NCBI GenBank assembly: GCA_035610835.1
Contig: CM069442.1
Location: 27,729,798 to 27,793,797 of the forward strand
DNA length: 64,000 nucleotides
From: Ophiura sarsii
Taxonomy: Eukaryota; Echinodermata; Ophiuroidea; Amphilepidida; Ophiuridae
Reading direction: 5' to 3'
The notes beneath the pieces were generated by a model. It was not told the DNA's origin. It searched no databases and worked only from the letters and a program-made list of their open reading frames with translations. Within the stretch, counting starts at the first letter, position 1, and every line of letters starts with the position of its first letter. Below are positions 1 through 11,073 of this stretch, in pieces. The position numbers and the translations under genes were made by a program.

Positions 1-10
1 AACTTGCAAT

Positions 11-60
11 GTTTGTGAACCGTTGTATTTTTACATGTGATGCTATCAGGCCAAATGAGT
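11..60 (+). repeat. dispersed direct repeat, copy 1
   Basis: The last 30 bases (31-60), containing TGATGCTATCAGGCCAAATG, recur exactly at 3643-3672, and the sequence before them is similar in both places. This is a short fragment of an unidentified dispersed repeat. Confidence 0.6.
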
Positions 61-149
61 GTAGAGTATACGGGCAATTCCACAAAAATGGGACCACTTG
101 GCTTTTTATCATTCTTTGATCCGGGAAATCTTACTATAAGTATGGCAGT

Positions 150-1325
150 GGTTACGTAGCCGTATACGGCTATGTAAACCGGGCGCTACATAGCCGTATA
201 CGGCTACGTAAACCGGGCGCTACATAACCGTATACGGCTACGGAACCGATACTCGGCGCATTGGTTACGTAGCCGTATAATATTATGAAATTGACTTTGC
301 AGCTCGAGAGTTAACCCCTGCATCGCGCTGGTTCCTAATTGTTGAATCGAGTTCCAAAGCGTCGGCAATAAGGCTATTTTTCTTTCATTTCATATGAGAT
401 AGATAACAAACATCGGCTGTGTGGTTACCCGCTCGCCTAGAATATTACTGGGGCCGGTGGTAGGGGGGACTCGGATATTTTGTTGTTGGAGCTGTGTCGC
501 CAGCACATGAAATTGACCTAAACAGTTACCAATTTTCGGGGGGGGGGGGGGGGGGTGGCCCCATTTCTTTACCGGAGGCCCATCATTTTCGTATATTTGA
601 CAGATTATATGCTAACATTTCTGTGAAAAACATTACTAAAATTAAGGATTTTAGACCCATAAATTGACCAAAAATTACTTTAAATGAGGGGTCATTATCA
701 TTACATGATTATTTTCCAGCCATAATGATAGCAAAACTATCACATGGTTAGACCCGGACCTATCACGATATCATGATAATACCTTTTTTTTATATAATAT
801 AACTATATCATCTTTTTTATTGTACCTGCAGCTGGTTTTCTTGTGTACTTCACTCTTATTCTTATTCTTTTGGATACTGATGCACCACCTCGGGTAATAA
901 ATAAATAAATAAAAATAAGTATAGTGTATGAAAACTATGGGACCGTGTTCATGTGAAGGTAAAGGTTTACGTGATCATGTACAATATAATAACCTATATA
1001 AGAATATCCATTCTGCGGTGTTATTTGAATAATTAATAGCAAAATACTAATACTATACTACTACTAATAATAAAACTACCTGGAAATTATTGAGTGTCCT
1101 ACGATGTAAACAGCTACAAAGTAAAGATTGATGCACAGAAACTCTTTAAAAACAAATACAAGTACCTACAAAACTACAAATAGGGCCTACATGCTGAAAT
1201 ATACACTAAACAGTAGTAGACCTTTCCACAAAATATACGAGATTGAGGGCGCTATACATCCGGTGTTTTAAAAAAGTACGGCTACGTAACCCCGGGGTTG
1301 CGTAGCCGTATACGGCTACGTAAAC
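150..1325. mobile_element. putative TIR element with palindromic GTAGCCGTATACGGCTAC iterons
   Basis: The left end (151-280) holds three spaced copies of a unit built on the self-complementary TAGCCGTATACGGCTA, joined by AAACCGGGCGCTACATA spacers at a period of about 40 bp, plus a partial fourth copy. The right end (1277-1325) carries the same palindrome in inverted orientation. Outer termini match as TTACGTAGCCGTATACGGCT. The AT-rich interior has a G homopolymer (about 538-556) and no coding potential. Most likely a non-autonomous DNA transposon; superfamily unassigned and target duplication not resolved. Confidence 0.5.
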
Positions 1326-2600
1326 ACTTCGTATAAGTATATATCACACTTTTTTTTAAATATTATGCTAGAACTTGATGAGTACTCGGAACACCATGGT
1401 TTGCCATGCTTTAAATGACATTATCAGGTTCAAATTTACACTGAAAGGCCCCCAAAACCACAAAAACACGGTTTCCTCGACCAGATGTCGCAATTTTAAA
1501 CTGTTGGATTTGACTCTCAATTCAAGTTTTTCTAAGGTCTTGTCACGAATAAATCAAGCAAAGGTACCAACAAAATATATAAAGGCATTAATTTCTGCAT
1601 ACAGTAAATTGAATGTGCACTTTTAAATTAAAATGAACTTTCCACGAAATGTGTGTAGTTTCCGATATCCGTACACCTGATATATCATTATAAACTGAAT
1701 GTTCTAAATATGCAATAGTTTATGAGCAATCGCGTAGCAAACCGACCACGCTATTGAAATTATAGCACCTCGAAAGTCTCTGGCACATCATTTGGCTTAT
1801 AAAAAATGTTGAAGTTCATTATTTAAAACGACTGTTTTAAGCTTGTAATTTCCGTTATCGATGTTTCTCTGGGAAGTAGGTATCCTGTTAACTTTGAAAG
1901 GTATTAGGGAGCGTTCATAAATACTTTGGTGGGGGGGGGCTGGATAATTATAGGGGGGGGGGCCCAAAAAGTTTTGATACTCTGCAAAGGGGGGGTCAAA
2001 AAAGTTTAAAACACTTATTAGTTTCCAAAATTTTTGAAGGGCAAATTCATGTCAATAGCAAAAACATATTTAAAGCCAGAATATATAATTGGAGGGAGCA
2101 TCCTAATTAGTTTCAAAAACAGAGATCCGCGCATAAATATGTGAAGTTATTCAGGGGATTAAAGACCATGGCACTAAACCAAAAATACCTGCAATTGATA
2201 CTCTGTCACCTAATGACAACTATCTTTTGGAACATCACCCAGAGACCGCTAATTTTTTGGAAATTTTGGAAATTTGTCACCAAAAGACTTAGTTTTTTAA
2301 CTATTAGCACACTAAAACATAATTAAAAATTGACATTTACCCATTTTGTCTTGACATAAACCACGACAGCCATGGTCTGTCAGTAATACGTTTCAGTAAA
2401 AAATAAAACTGACCGACCGACCTGACCTCAAAATGTTTGCCACTTGATCTGAGAGCAACACAAAAGAAATGTTGGGCTAATTATGCACCAGGGTTCACAG
2501 GTGCCAGCCGTGCCCCTGTTTCCATTCTACTTGAGTGTTCTCCTCCCTGGGCCTGTACAATCTTAATTTATAAGTTGGGGAAATTCTAAAATGATGCGCT
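1326..2600. other. gene-free stretch with decayed G-rich repeat
   Basis: Short open frames here lack any recognisable domain or splice context. At 1929-2000 there are two G runs separated by short spacers, resembling degraded repeats elsewhere in the window. I see nothing else supportable. Confidence 0.4.
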
Positions 2601-2607
2601 TATATAA

Positions 2608-2672
2608 CTCTGATTGGCTGTTGTGATGTCACAAGATTCTCATATATAAGTTCCAATTCCACCCACTTGTTG
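2608..2672 (+). promoter_or_regulatory. possible Pol II core promoter (CCAAT, CRE-like, TATA)
   Basis: An inverted CCAAT box (TGATTGGCTG), a CRE-like TGATGTCA and a TATATAAG box occur in that order within about 45 bases, with normal promoter spacing. No convincing ORF follows; downstream is a CT-rich degenerate repeat. It could belong to an unseen 5' exon or to a mobile element. The call rests on motif order only. Confidence 0.25.
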
Positions 2673-2709
2673 TCATTTCCGTTTTGCTCTTGCTTGATTT
2701 AACTAAACC

Positions 2710-3062
2710 GTCACTTTGTTTTCCTCCCACCGCCACTTTGTGATCCTCCACCTCCACTTTGTCTTCCCCCACTTTGAGAGTCAATTGCACAGCTGCTTTT
2801 CATCTTCCCCTCTCTCCACACCTAGCCTTCCTCCACTTTGTGATCCTCCAATTTCAGAGTCGATAGTCTTGATGTGATACAACGGCACCTCCTCTGGGTC
2901 TTCATCCACCTGCATCAACATCTTCCTCTGCCTCCACTTTGGATACATCCCCTTTAGACAGAGTCTACAACAGTGCATATCTACTGCATGATACATCTTA
3001 CCTCAACTTTGTGATCCTTCCCCTTCAGAGTCAACAATCGTAAACAATGGACCTTCACTTTG
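2710..3062 (+). repeat. degenerate CACTTTGTGATCCTCC repeat
   Basis: Phrases such as CCACTTTGTGATCCTCCA and CACTTTG recur at irregular spacing at least eight times, interspersed with CTTCAGAGTCAACAAT-type segments. It is a decayed minisatellite or low-complexity tract. The minus-strand open frame across it is a by-product of the repeat. Confidence 0.55.
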
Positions 3063-5650
3063 TGAGTATATATGTGAATAATTTGTGAATAATTTTAGAT
3101 CTTATTTAGGGTTTGTAATTGTTTTTAGATTATAATTGCGCATTCATACTCTTGTCGTTTTCAACGTTGACGGATATCTAGCAATGTCAACTTTTATCTG
3201 CCCGACATGGCGTGACGACGGTAGTATGAGCGCGCCTAACTCGTAGAAGATGAAATTTAAAAGTAATCAATAAAAATATTTCAATACCAAATAGATGGAT
3301 CTGACCAACTCTTCTTTTGTTTAATTTAAGGTATTTTTAGTTTTGACAACACTTTGTAGTACATTTGAAACATTTGGGAAATATTCATAATGCTTAAAAA
3401 TGTAAGAAATTTAACAAAGTTTTCAAGAAAATGTTGAACCTCCCCCTCAACAAATGCCTGACAGACCGACCCTTGAGTGCAGTGCCTGGGTTTTTTCTGT
3501 TGTCTATTTACAATTGTGGATATCAATTGTTATCAGCCTTATCAATTGTTATAGTGTAAAGTTCATGCAACACCAAGTTCAAGAGGTTAATAATGCATTG
3601 TTTATAGTTTTGGTATCTTGTAATTTTTGTGACCTGGTTTTATTACATGTGATGCTATCAGGCCAAATGAGTCCGATGTCAGGCATGTCACATAGGCCGG
3701 TCACATATTTAAATTCATACCTGATTGGTTATTGCAACGCTACGGTACGTATCAAGCTCCTAAAATAGGCATTAAATTCCAAAAGATATGAGCAATTGAA
3801 ATGTTTTTAAAACAATAACAAATAAAAGGAATGTTCCTTTTGGTTTTGTTATATAAATCAATATCAATTTTCCCCGACTTGTTGCTCATTTTGCCAGTGA
3901 TCACATCGGACAACCTTATTATTAATAGCTAACTTATCATATATGCACACTGATCCCCTGTTTAATTGACATAATGTTCTTCCCCAGCACAGCACGGGAC
4001 ACAGGGAACCCGTAAGCTCAAAGGCGGGCTCGTTTTGAATCAAGCTAACGGAATAAATTTGTCGTACTCTGGGTTTAATATGTAAGTCTTTGATTGCTCA
4101 AATCTGGACCAAGTAACTTTAAAATGAATGTAAAATAAATTGTTGGTAACAGTAAACTAATACCAATTATAAAATCCTGGAATCAAAAGTAACACTTTTT
4201 ACAGCAAATAGACATATTGGTAATGCTGGTATCAGACATACTTATAATGCTTTACCATACTACCTTGGACATTGTTTGTGTTTAATAAACCAATCTGACA
4301 AGCCGAAGTGATGGTCGGAATTGACTCGACCATTAATACTGGGGGCATCTGCACTACATCGGAATTGTGATAGTGCTCAATTGGGTGTATCAAAAATGTA
4401 CGCTTTATCAACTGATAAATCTGTTTTTTTGTTTATTTAACCGGTCTGTCCGTGCAGACACATTGGGTCAAGATGGAACTAGACTCAAGCAAAATGCTCA
4501 AGCCTGGCTAAAATTAGCCTATTAAGCATTGATGCTGGCTGAAGAACCACTGCTAACATATCAAGTTGTAGAACATGAGTAAGAAATTCTCTTGCATCGG
4601 CAATGCGCGCTTATTAGTTGTAACCCAAATCTTGGGGGACCCTGGCCATACGGGGCACTAGCGGGGACTTCCAAGAAATCAGTGCCCCACTTCCCTGGAT
4701 GTTACTCCAAGACAGCGGTGGATCGGGTGGGGGGAGGTGCTGCGACGGCTGCAAAGTAGCAAAAAGCAAGCAAAAAAGGAATTGGAGAAAAGAGGAGGGA
4801 AAAGGAAAGGAAAGGGAAAAAAGGGAGAGGGGAGAAAAAATTGGGGCGAGAAGATGAACAAAAATGGACTGACGAGGACACAAGTGCGGGAATAGCTGAA
4901 GGGCTTATTTCAAACACAACTTAAACGTCTGAAGATTCCATGCAGAGTATCAATTTCGTTCTCTTTAGTTTTTAAAGCCCGAAAATGTGTCTCTTAGTCG
5001 ACGATAATCAAAAATACGTTGTAAGCATGGTTAGAGATCATTCATGGAATTGGACTCAAAGCACGTCTAAATTAAGATCTTTGTCCGCAAATAATACATT
5101 GGGCATAGAATTAAAATTGAGTTGTCATTAATGAATTCATAATATTGTTATTGATAAAATTCAGCCATAGACCGGAAATGACCTCAGAATGCATCTATCT
5201 ATCTATTTAGCGGGCCCTGGACCCCACACCGACTTAGGCGCTCCGCTCGCTCATCTACTTTCCAGGAAAGCAATCATAATAATAATACAAATGTTCAATA
5301 AAGTGCATTTTTTGAGATTTTTGGGCTTTTGCATAATATTACAGATAATGACATTCTGCAACTGGTGCACACACCAGTTAAGAGATCTTAACATTATTTC
5401 CTATGGTAAATAGGCCTGGACACTTAATGGTTATCTGACAATTATCAAAATGTTTGGAGCACACATGTGTTAAGTCACTCATTTAGTTCACGAAACTGTT
5501 AAGTAGTATAGTTAACATAATTGTTCACCAAGAAGAAGACTTCTTGTGTACCTAGCCCTATCTAAGGAGGCAAAGGTCATTCCTGCAAAGTTTGAAATTG
5601 ATTTTTCTCAAAAGACTAAAAATGCACGTAACCTTTTTGTGCTCCAAGCA
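3063..5650. other. gene-free stretch, repeat fragments
   Basis: Holds the second copy of the dispersed repeat (3626-3672) and a purine-rich strand at 4755-4850 (AGGAAAAGGAAAGGAAAGGG-type) that gives long but meaningless open frames on the other strand. No domain, RNA gene or splice-linked exon was recognised. Confidence 0.4.
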
Positions 5651-5702
5651 CTCAAATTTTGTTTATTTTTTCACTTATATTTTCTTCTCTTTTATGATAT
5701 AG

Positions 5703-6007
5703 AAAATTGAAGAGCTGCAAACATGGCTTTGTTATCTGAGAAATTTCTAATGAACGTAGCTGACAGGATAGGACCACCAGATATGATGAAATTGGCTGTT
5801 CAACTTGACATACAAAGTTATAGAATTTCCCAAATAAAAGTTGACCGTCGTGACTGCTGTACAGCAAATTTTGAGATCCTGAAAGAGTGGAATAAACAAG
5901 AAAGAAAGAGCATGCAATAGAGGAATTTAAAGCAGCGTTGAAGACAATTCCTGAGATGAAATATGTATATGACATGATTGGAACTGATAAGCTTGGACCG
6001 TATGAAG
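5703..6007 (+). pseudogene. death-domain exon relic (paralogue of the 54.7 kb gene)
   Basis: The exon follows a pyrimidine-rich acceptor ending TTTTATGATATAG and ends GAAG before GTAGGG, exactly like the exon at 54678-54973. The frame opens at ATG 5723, with an in-frame TGA just upstream. The product resembles a six-helix death-fold domain: it starts LSEKF, has alternating hydrophobics, and carries a late W of the ILKEW type. Against the intact copy one base is missing (AGCATGCA here, AGCGATGCA there), which gives a stop at 5918-5920. The remaining sequence stays alignable in the shifted frame to the donor site. A relic is more likely than a sequencing error, because its SIM exon (7787) is also damaged. 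Confidence 0.65.
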
Positions 6008-6717
6008 GTAGGGTACTTTCATTGAAATATAAACTGGATATCACACATATGTGATGCAGCACATCAAAAAGGGAATCAATTTTTAGTTTATTATGTGTGC
6101 TCTCAGAGCATTTTCTAAGCTTCAAAATGACACCAAATTTATCAAACTTGATGAAGGCATTCAGATTTTACGAATGAAAATTACTCCTAAATTCTTATTA
6201 TTTTCATCTGACTGTTTTCATCTATATCTTGAAAGCATACAGAGTCGCAGAGTCCGCCCTTTTGATGTGCTGCATCGCGTATACAGTTAAGCCCACAATT
6301 ATTCATACCCTTTGAAAAATATGAGTTTTTTGCATTTTTCTCATATCTATACCTGCTGGAGTAGTGGAATTTTTGCTTTACACAAAAACAGTTAGTTTGC
6401 AAGTACAAATAAATAAATATATTTGGGATCAACATTTTTTGCATAACAATAGAATTGAACAATAATTGTGTTTTTATGCCTGTCCAAAATTATTCATACC
6501 CCATACCAAGTCTCAGGATTGAAGCAATTTTTGTGTGTGGGCATGATTATACACATATTGTTGACATTCCAAACGTTCATTATATTGTGTTAGAGGCTTT
6601 TATATTGTCATCCAGTTATTCCATGATGTGTGCATATACAATGTGGATGCATTACAAATGTGTCCTATTGAATGTACAGTGAGTGATATTATAGGACAAC
6701 ACTCTAGCTCTTTGTCA

Positions 6718-7190
6718 GCATGGCGAAGAAGACCAAAGAACTCAGTGAGGACCTTTGTGTGTGCATATTGTGAATGCTCACAAATAGGGGGAAGGCTACA
6801 AAGCTATTTCGATGCAATTCCAAGTGCCAGAGTCCACCATACAAATCATAATAGGGAAGAACAAGACGTTCAAGTCAGTTAAAAACGTTGAAGGACACGG
6901 TCGGAAGCCAACGGTGTCTCCTTGGAAGCCAACAGTGTCTCCTTGTTTGACAAGAAAATTGTGGTGAAGGCCAACAACAATCCACAGATCACCGTCAATG
7001 CTCTCCTGAACAACCTTGTTGAGTCTTAGCCCAGGATATTAAGGCAGACACATCAGCAGACATTGCACACGAGAGTTCTCCATGGAATCCGACCAAGAAA
7101 GTTTCTACTCCTGAAAAGAGACAAAGAGAAACTCGTCTAGCATTTGCAAGAGCACTTCTGGTCCTGGACAAAGATCCAAGCTTTTGGTCC
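6718..7190 (+). pseudogene. Tc1-like transposase relic
   Basis: Translation across several frames gives a Tc1-type N-terminus (starts MAKKTKELS), a helix-turn-helix region, a GRKPTVSP-like linker and a segment resembling the start of the catalytic domain (RRPRK-like followed by KLLxKRDK). In-frame stops and frameshifts, for example the TGA at about 6769, break it. The DDE catalytic part is absent, so it cannot encode an active enzyme. Known family role: cut-and-paste integration at TA dinucleotides. Confidence 0.65.
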
Positions 7191-7196
7191 TCAGTG

Positions 7197-7443
7197 TTGG
7201 GGTTGGCGAAGATGCAAGATGAGTTTCTCTGTGTCTCTTTTCAGGAGTACGGTAGAGTATTTCTTGGTGGGCCTCCAAGGAGACCTCTCATGTGCAGTGT
7301 CTGCCATGATATATTGGTCCAAGAATTGCCAAGGTTGTTCAGGAGAGCATTGATGGTGATCTGTGGATTGTTGTTAGCCTTTCGCAAAACTTTTCTTGCC
7401 AAACAAGGGGACACCATTGGCTTCCGACTGCGTCCTTCAATGT
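7197..7443 (-). repeat. inverted partial copy of the transposase relic
   Basis: Read on the minus strand this segment matches about 6900-7145 over nearly its whole length, including CCAACAACAATCCACAGATC and TACTCCTGAAAAGAGACA. The two arms are separated by only about 50 bases, so the locus is a foldback of roughly 245 bp per arm. Confidence 0.75.
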
Positions 7444-7786
7444 TTTTACTGAGTTTAACTTCTTGTTCTTCCTAATTATGCTTTGTATGGTGGAATCGGG
7501 CACTTGGAATTGTTTCGAAATAGTTCTGTAGCCTTTCCCCTCTTATATTATACTATCCTGACTATGTTAGGAAATCAAAGATTCAGATGAAAAATTTAAT
7601 TAATCAGCATAAAATGTGACCTTTTTGTAATAATAAGCAAAAGCTTCACACAAGTAACAAAGTGATTATGCCCCACATATTAATACCAGTGAAACCATAA
7701 CAAATTTGATGCATAGATACTGATGATGACAATAACTTTGAAAATGATATTACAACATACCAGTGATCATTTTCTTTACTCTGTAG

Positions 7787-7917
7787 ATACCAAAGAAGTC
7801 ATTGATTTAACTACATCTAACAGACGTATAACGAGGTCCAAATCTGTCAATGATATCCCTCCTTTGATTGTTGACTTGACCAACGAGGACATCTCATCAG
7901 ATTTGCCCGACCAACCC
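7787..7917 (+). pseudogene. SIM-containing exon relic
   Basis: The acceptor TTTACTCTGTAG precedes a segment aligning with the exon at 61880-61981 of the host gene: DLT, then SNRRITRSKS, then DISS and LPD. In a phase-1 frame it encodes VIDLT and IVDLT, two typical SUMO-interaction cores with acidic neighbours; the intact paralogue keeps only one (SIDLT). No GT donor follows LPDQ where the paralogue has GTAAGT, so the exon runs on to a stop at 8089-8091. It looks like part of the decayed gene copy that begins at 5703. Confidence 0.55.
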
Positions 7918-8159
7918 ATTTCATCTATTATGAACACCCTTTCCCATCTGTTCGTGGCTGAGAGGCTGACTATATATCTTGAAAACACACAACTCCTTTT
8001 GTACATAGAAAGAAAAGAAAAAAAATTAAATTTAACATTATTTGATCCAACAAATCTTGAAAATTCACCAAAAATGCCAGAATTGTTTTGAAAAAACCCA
8101 ACAACAAACCAACGTTGCTTAGTGGTTATTACAAGAGGGGTATCAGGGGTGTCCAAGAA

Positions 8160-8204
8160 ATCACCGGGGGGGGGGGGTTGCACGTGCCCCCCCCCCCACC
8201 ATCC
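8160..8204. repeat. G-run / C-run inverted homopolymers
   Basis: A run of G is followed after GTTGCACGTG-like sequence by a run of C, a small foldback resembling the G-rich hAT-like repeats elsewhere in the window. Confidence 0.5.
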
Positions 8205-8955
8205 GTGAAAGTGGTGGGACACCATGTGCACTGTGCCCCCCTAGAAGTTTGTGGCTGAACTCCTTTAATCGAGCTCCACAACATTTTGTCCCCCAAAATA
8301 ATTGAAAAGACTGCAGGCAATTTTGCATTAAAACCAAAAAAAAAATGTGCACGCTTCGCGCGCATTTTTAAACAAACGTCCTTGCCAAAAAAACATTTCA
8401 TGAAACACCCTTTGGCCCAATTTTTTTATGCTGGTGTGGTGCTGCCACTGATTGAGAGTATCAATGTCCTTCTTATGTTGTAGCTGAGACGAATTCGTCT
8501 CAATTCATAGTATTTTTTTTCGCCCAAAAGTATGAGAGTTGCATTTTCAACAAGAATCATTTAGCATGGTTGTAGTGATCTTGTGCTGAGACGTGGACAT
8601 GATTTCATAGCGCATCTAAGTTATTGAGAAGATTGTTAACGGTAGCCTATATTTTCGCAAAAAAAATATTCGGTGTTGAAATTAAAATTGAGTTGCTCCA
8701 CTCTCAGCTTTCAAGGATCATAATAATTTTACAAATGTTCATTTTGTCATTATTGAAAAAATTCAGCAATTAAAATTGCCATTTTTCTTACACAATAGAC
8801 AAGAGATGGCCTCGATGCAGCAGAAATTCAAAACTTTCCGGGGCCCGGTAATCATAAAATGTTCATTTTCATTAATACTCAAGGGCGTCCCCAGAGGGGG
8901 GGTGTGGGGGGGTGTCACACCCCCCCATTCATCAATTCTGTCGGCAAAATAATGG
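8205..8955. other. gene-free stretch
   Basis: No coding segment or structured RNA recognised. It ends in a G/C homopolymer patch (8895-8927) of the same repeat type as above. Confidence 0.35.
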
Positions 8956-8961
8956 GGCTGT

Positions 8962-9170
8962 GGGCAAAAAAAAGGAAGGAGGAAGAAAAGGGAGGAAGAA
9001 AAGGGAGAAAGAAAGAAAGGGAAGAGAAAGGAAAAGGGAAAGAAAAAAGAAAGAAGGGAGAAAAAAAGAAGGGAAGAAAGAAAGAAAGGAAAAGGAAAGA
9101 GGAAAGAAAGAAGAAAGGAAGAAAGGAAAGAGGAAAGAAAGAAAGGAAAAGGGAAAGAAGGGGAGAAAGC
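8962..9170 (+). repeat. purine-only tract (GGAAAG-like)
   Basis: About 200 bases are almost exclusively A and G on the plus strand, with units such as GGAAAGAAAG. The Lys/Glu/Arg-only open frames over it are artefacts. Similar tracts lie at 4790-4850, 32340-32470 and 32880-32940, in part near hAT-like ends. Confidence 0.75.
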
Positions 9171-9802
9171 CCTATAACAGATATCGTATGCGCAAATGAT
9201 AATGTTGTGTCGGCATATATGTTATGTTAACACAAATCAAAAATGAACAAAGGCAATGTAGGCATATAAATTTGTAGGCACTGTGTGAACGAGCCCATTT
9301 GTATGAGATTTTATGTCGGCGCACATGAACAGCCTATAGGCCCAAATAGTGTTTTGCTTATTGTCAAGACACCTAGCAAAAAATTGTGTCGGATTAGTAT
9401 AGGCTAGGCCTAACGGGCAATGTGTGGGACCTGTATTGCTCTTTAATTATACTAACTAGGCCTTTACCATTGTCGTTGTCAATGCAAACCCAAGTCAATA
9501 ATGTCGCCAATGGCCAATCATGTTGGCACATAGGTTACGAGATATTAAATAATTCGCCTATACTTATGATGTAGGCCAATTGCTCTCATTGTACTGATTG
9601 TAGACTCTGCAAGCCCACTATCAGTCTATCGCAAAAGTAAGTCCAACTCCAACGATTAGGTGTCAATGCAATGTAAGAGCTTAGACTCTGTCTTAACTTC
9701 GACTTGAACAATGCAAATTATCATTATAATTAAGACAATAAGCACAACTGTCGTTATTTGCGCGAGACCAGAATTTGTGTGTGCACCAGGGGCACAATCG
9801 AT

Positions 9803-10141
9803 ATCTCACGCAGTGGCGTAACCAGCGGGGGGGGGGGGGGGGGGGGGGGGCAGTCCCCACTTGGAACCCTTGCCCCCGCTTTCCCCCCAAATGAAAAAAA
9901 ATTCGCGCGCTACGCGCGCATGTCTTCCCATATTCTATGGTACAAGCTTGTTTAGAGCCGAAATGTAGCTCAATCGTGCAAAAAGTAGGTGTAAAGTCGA
10001 AAATGTTCGCGCGCTACGCGCGCATTTTTTCACACTGGAATGGAGCCCACCCATTAGGAGCCTCCCATTTTAAGTTAGTGCCCCTTCTTCCCCCCCCCCA
10101 CCAATGAAAAAAAAAAGTCGAGTTACGCCTCTTATCTCACG
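9803..10141. mobile_element. hAT-type MITE with 8-bp target duplication
   Basis: The element (9811-10133) starts CAGTGGCGTAACC and ends AGTTACGCCTCTT, an imperfect inverted match. It is flanked on both sides by ATCTCACG (9803-9810 and 10134-10141). CAGTGGCG-like ends with an 8-bp duplication are typical of hAT elements. The interior has a G homopolymer of about 25 and two GCGCGCTACGCGCGC palindromes. No transposase. Confidence 0.75.
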
Positions 10142-10189
10142 TAATGGTATAGGTCTATATGTCGAGTTTTCCATGACCATTTTAGTTTA

Positions 10190-10960
10190 AAAAATAAACA
10201 TCTTTGTGCACTTCGCGCGCATTCTTTCTACAGGTATCAACATTATGATGGTCTCGAACCAAACCAAATATTATATGTGGGACGTTAAAAACGTTATACT
10301 GGACCCTTTAAGTGTTACAAATGCAAAATTTTGCGCGCTTCGCGCATATTAGTTTCGATGTTTCAATATTTAAGCTTAATTTATAGTATCAGAAGGCTTC
10401 AACCAGTTTTCAATGACCATTTTAATTCAAAAACTGAAAAATTGGGCGCGCTCTGCTCGCATATTTTCTACAGGCTTTAATATTATAATGGCCCTCAAAC
10501 CATACGATTTGGATTTGGACTTGATATATATGTAACTATGCAATATCAAACCGTCAAAAACGTCATACTTTACCATTTAAGTGTTAGAAATGCCAATTTT
10601 TGCGCGCTTCGCGCGTATTAGTATCAATGTTTCATTATTTAAGCTTTAACAAGACAGTTTTCCATGACCATTTTAGTTCAAAAACTGAAAATGTTTTGCA
10701 CGCTTAGCGCGCATATTATCTGCAGGTTTAAACATTAAAATGGCCCTCAAACCACAACAAATATTCTAAATGTGGAGTAATTCTGTTATACCCTTCACAG
10801 GGGTATTCACAGTGTATGAACGACGCATACTACTAATGTAGGGTGTGGAGGGTATAACAGAATTATGCCCTAAATGTTATGTGGAGGACATTTAAACGTC
10901 ATACTGTACCTTTCAAAATCACAATTTTTGCGCTCTTTGTATTAGTTTCAACGTTTCAAT
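10190..10960 (+). repeat. tandem repeat with GCGCGCTTCGCGCG cores
   Basis: Roughly 270-bp units recur. Each has a TTTTTGCGCGCTTCGCGCGT core (near 10327 and 10596, degenerate near 10925), the phrase TTTCAATATTTAAG, then CCATGACCATTTTAGTTCAA and ATGGCCCTCAAACC. A further copy lies at about 33040-33260. Probably the inner part of a dispersed transposon family. Confidence 0.6.
10778..10865. mobile_element. 88-bp palindromic MITE
   Basis: Starts TAATTCTGTTATACCCT and ends with its near-exact inverse AGGGTATAACAGAATTA. It interrupts a unit of the surrounding tandem repeat, which supports a later insertion. Target duplication not clear. Confidence 0.6.
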
Positions 10961-10973
10961 ATTTAAGATTAAC

Positions 10974-11073
10974 NNNNNNNNNNNNNNNNNNNNNNNNNNN
11001 NNNNNNNNNNNNNNNNNNNNNNNNNNNNNNNNNNNNNNNNNNNNNNNNNNNNNNNNNNNNNNNNNNNNNNNNN
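10974..11073. other. assembly gap (100 N)
   Basis: Exactly 100 N, the conventional size for a gap of unknown length, within the tandem repeat; the array may have caused the break. Confidence 0.99.

Larger units (their letters stand above)
6288..7620 (+). mobile_element. degraded Tc1/mariner-family element
   Basis: The 5' end shows two direct repeats of a motif reading AATTATTCATACCC (about 6297 and 6489), roughly 190 bp apart. This resembles the inverted-repeat/direct-repeat termini of Tc1 elements. The interior holds a broken transposase and an inverted partial copy of it. The 3' terminus is too eroded to place, so the right limit is approximate. It sits in the intron between the death-domain and SIM exon relics. 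Confidence 0.6.

Noticed and set aside
4614..4917. Three overlapping minus-strand frames rich in Ser, Phe and Pro
   Set aside because: They read a purine-rich strand in three frames at once and lack any domain.
7144..7475. Two overlapping plus-strand frames of 69 and 93 aa
   Set aside because: They read the inverted transposase copy in the wrong direction.
8859..9230. Long Lys/Glu/Arg open frames
   Set aside because: They read a purine-only repeat tract; all frames on that strand are open for trivial reasons.
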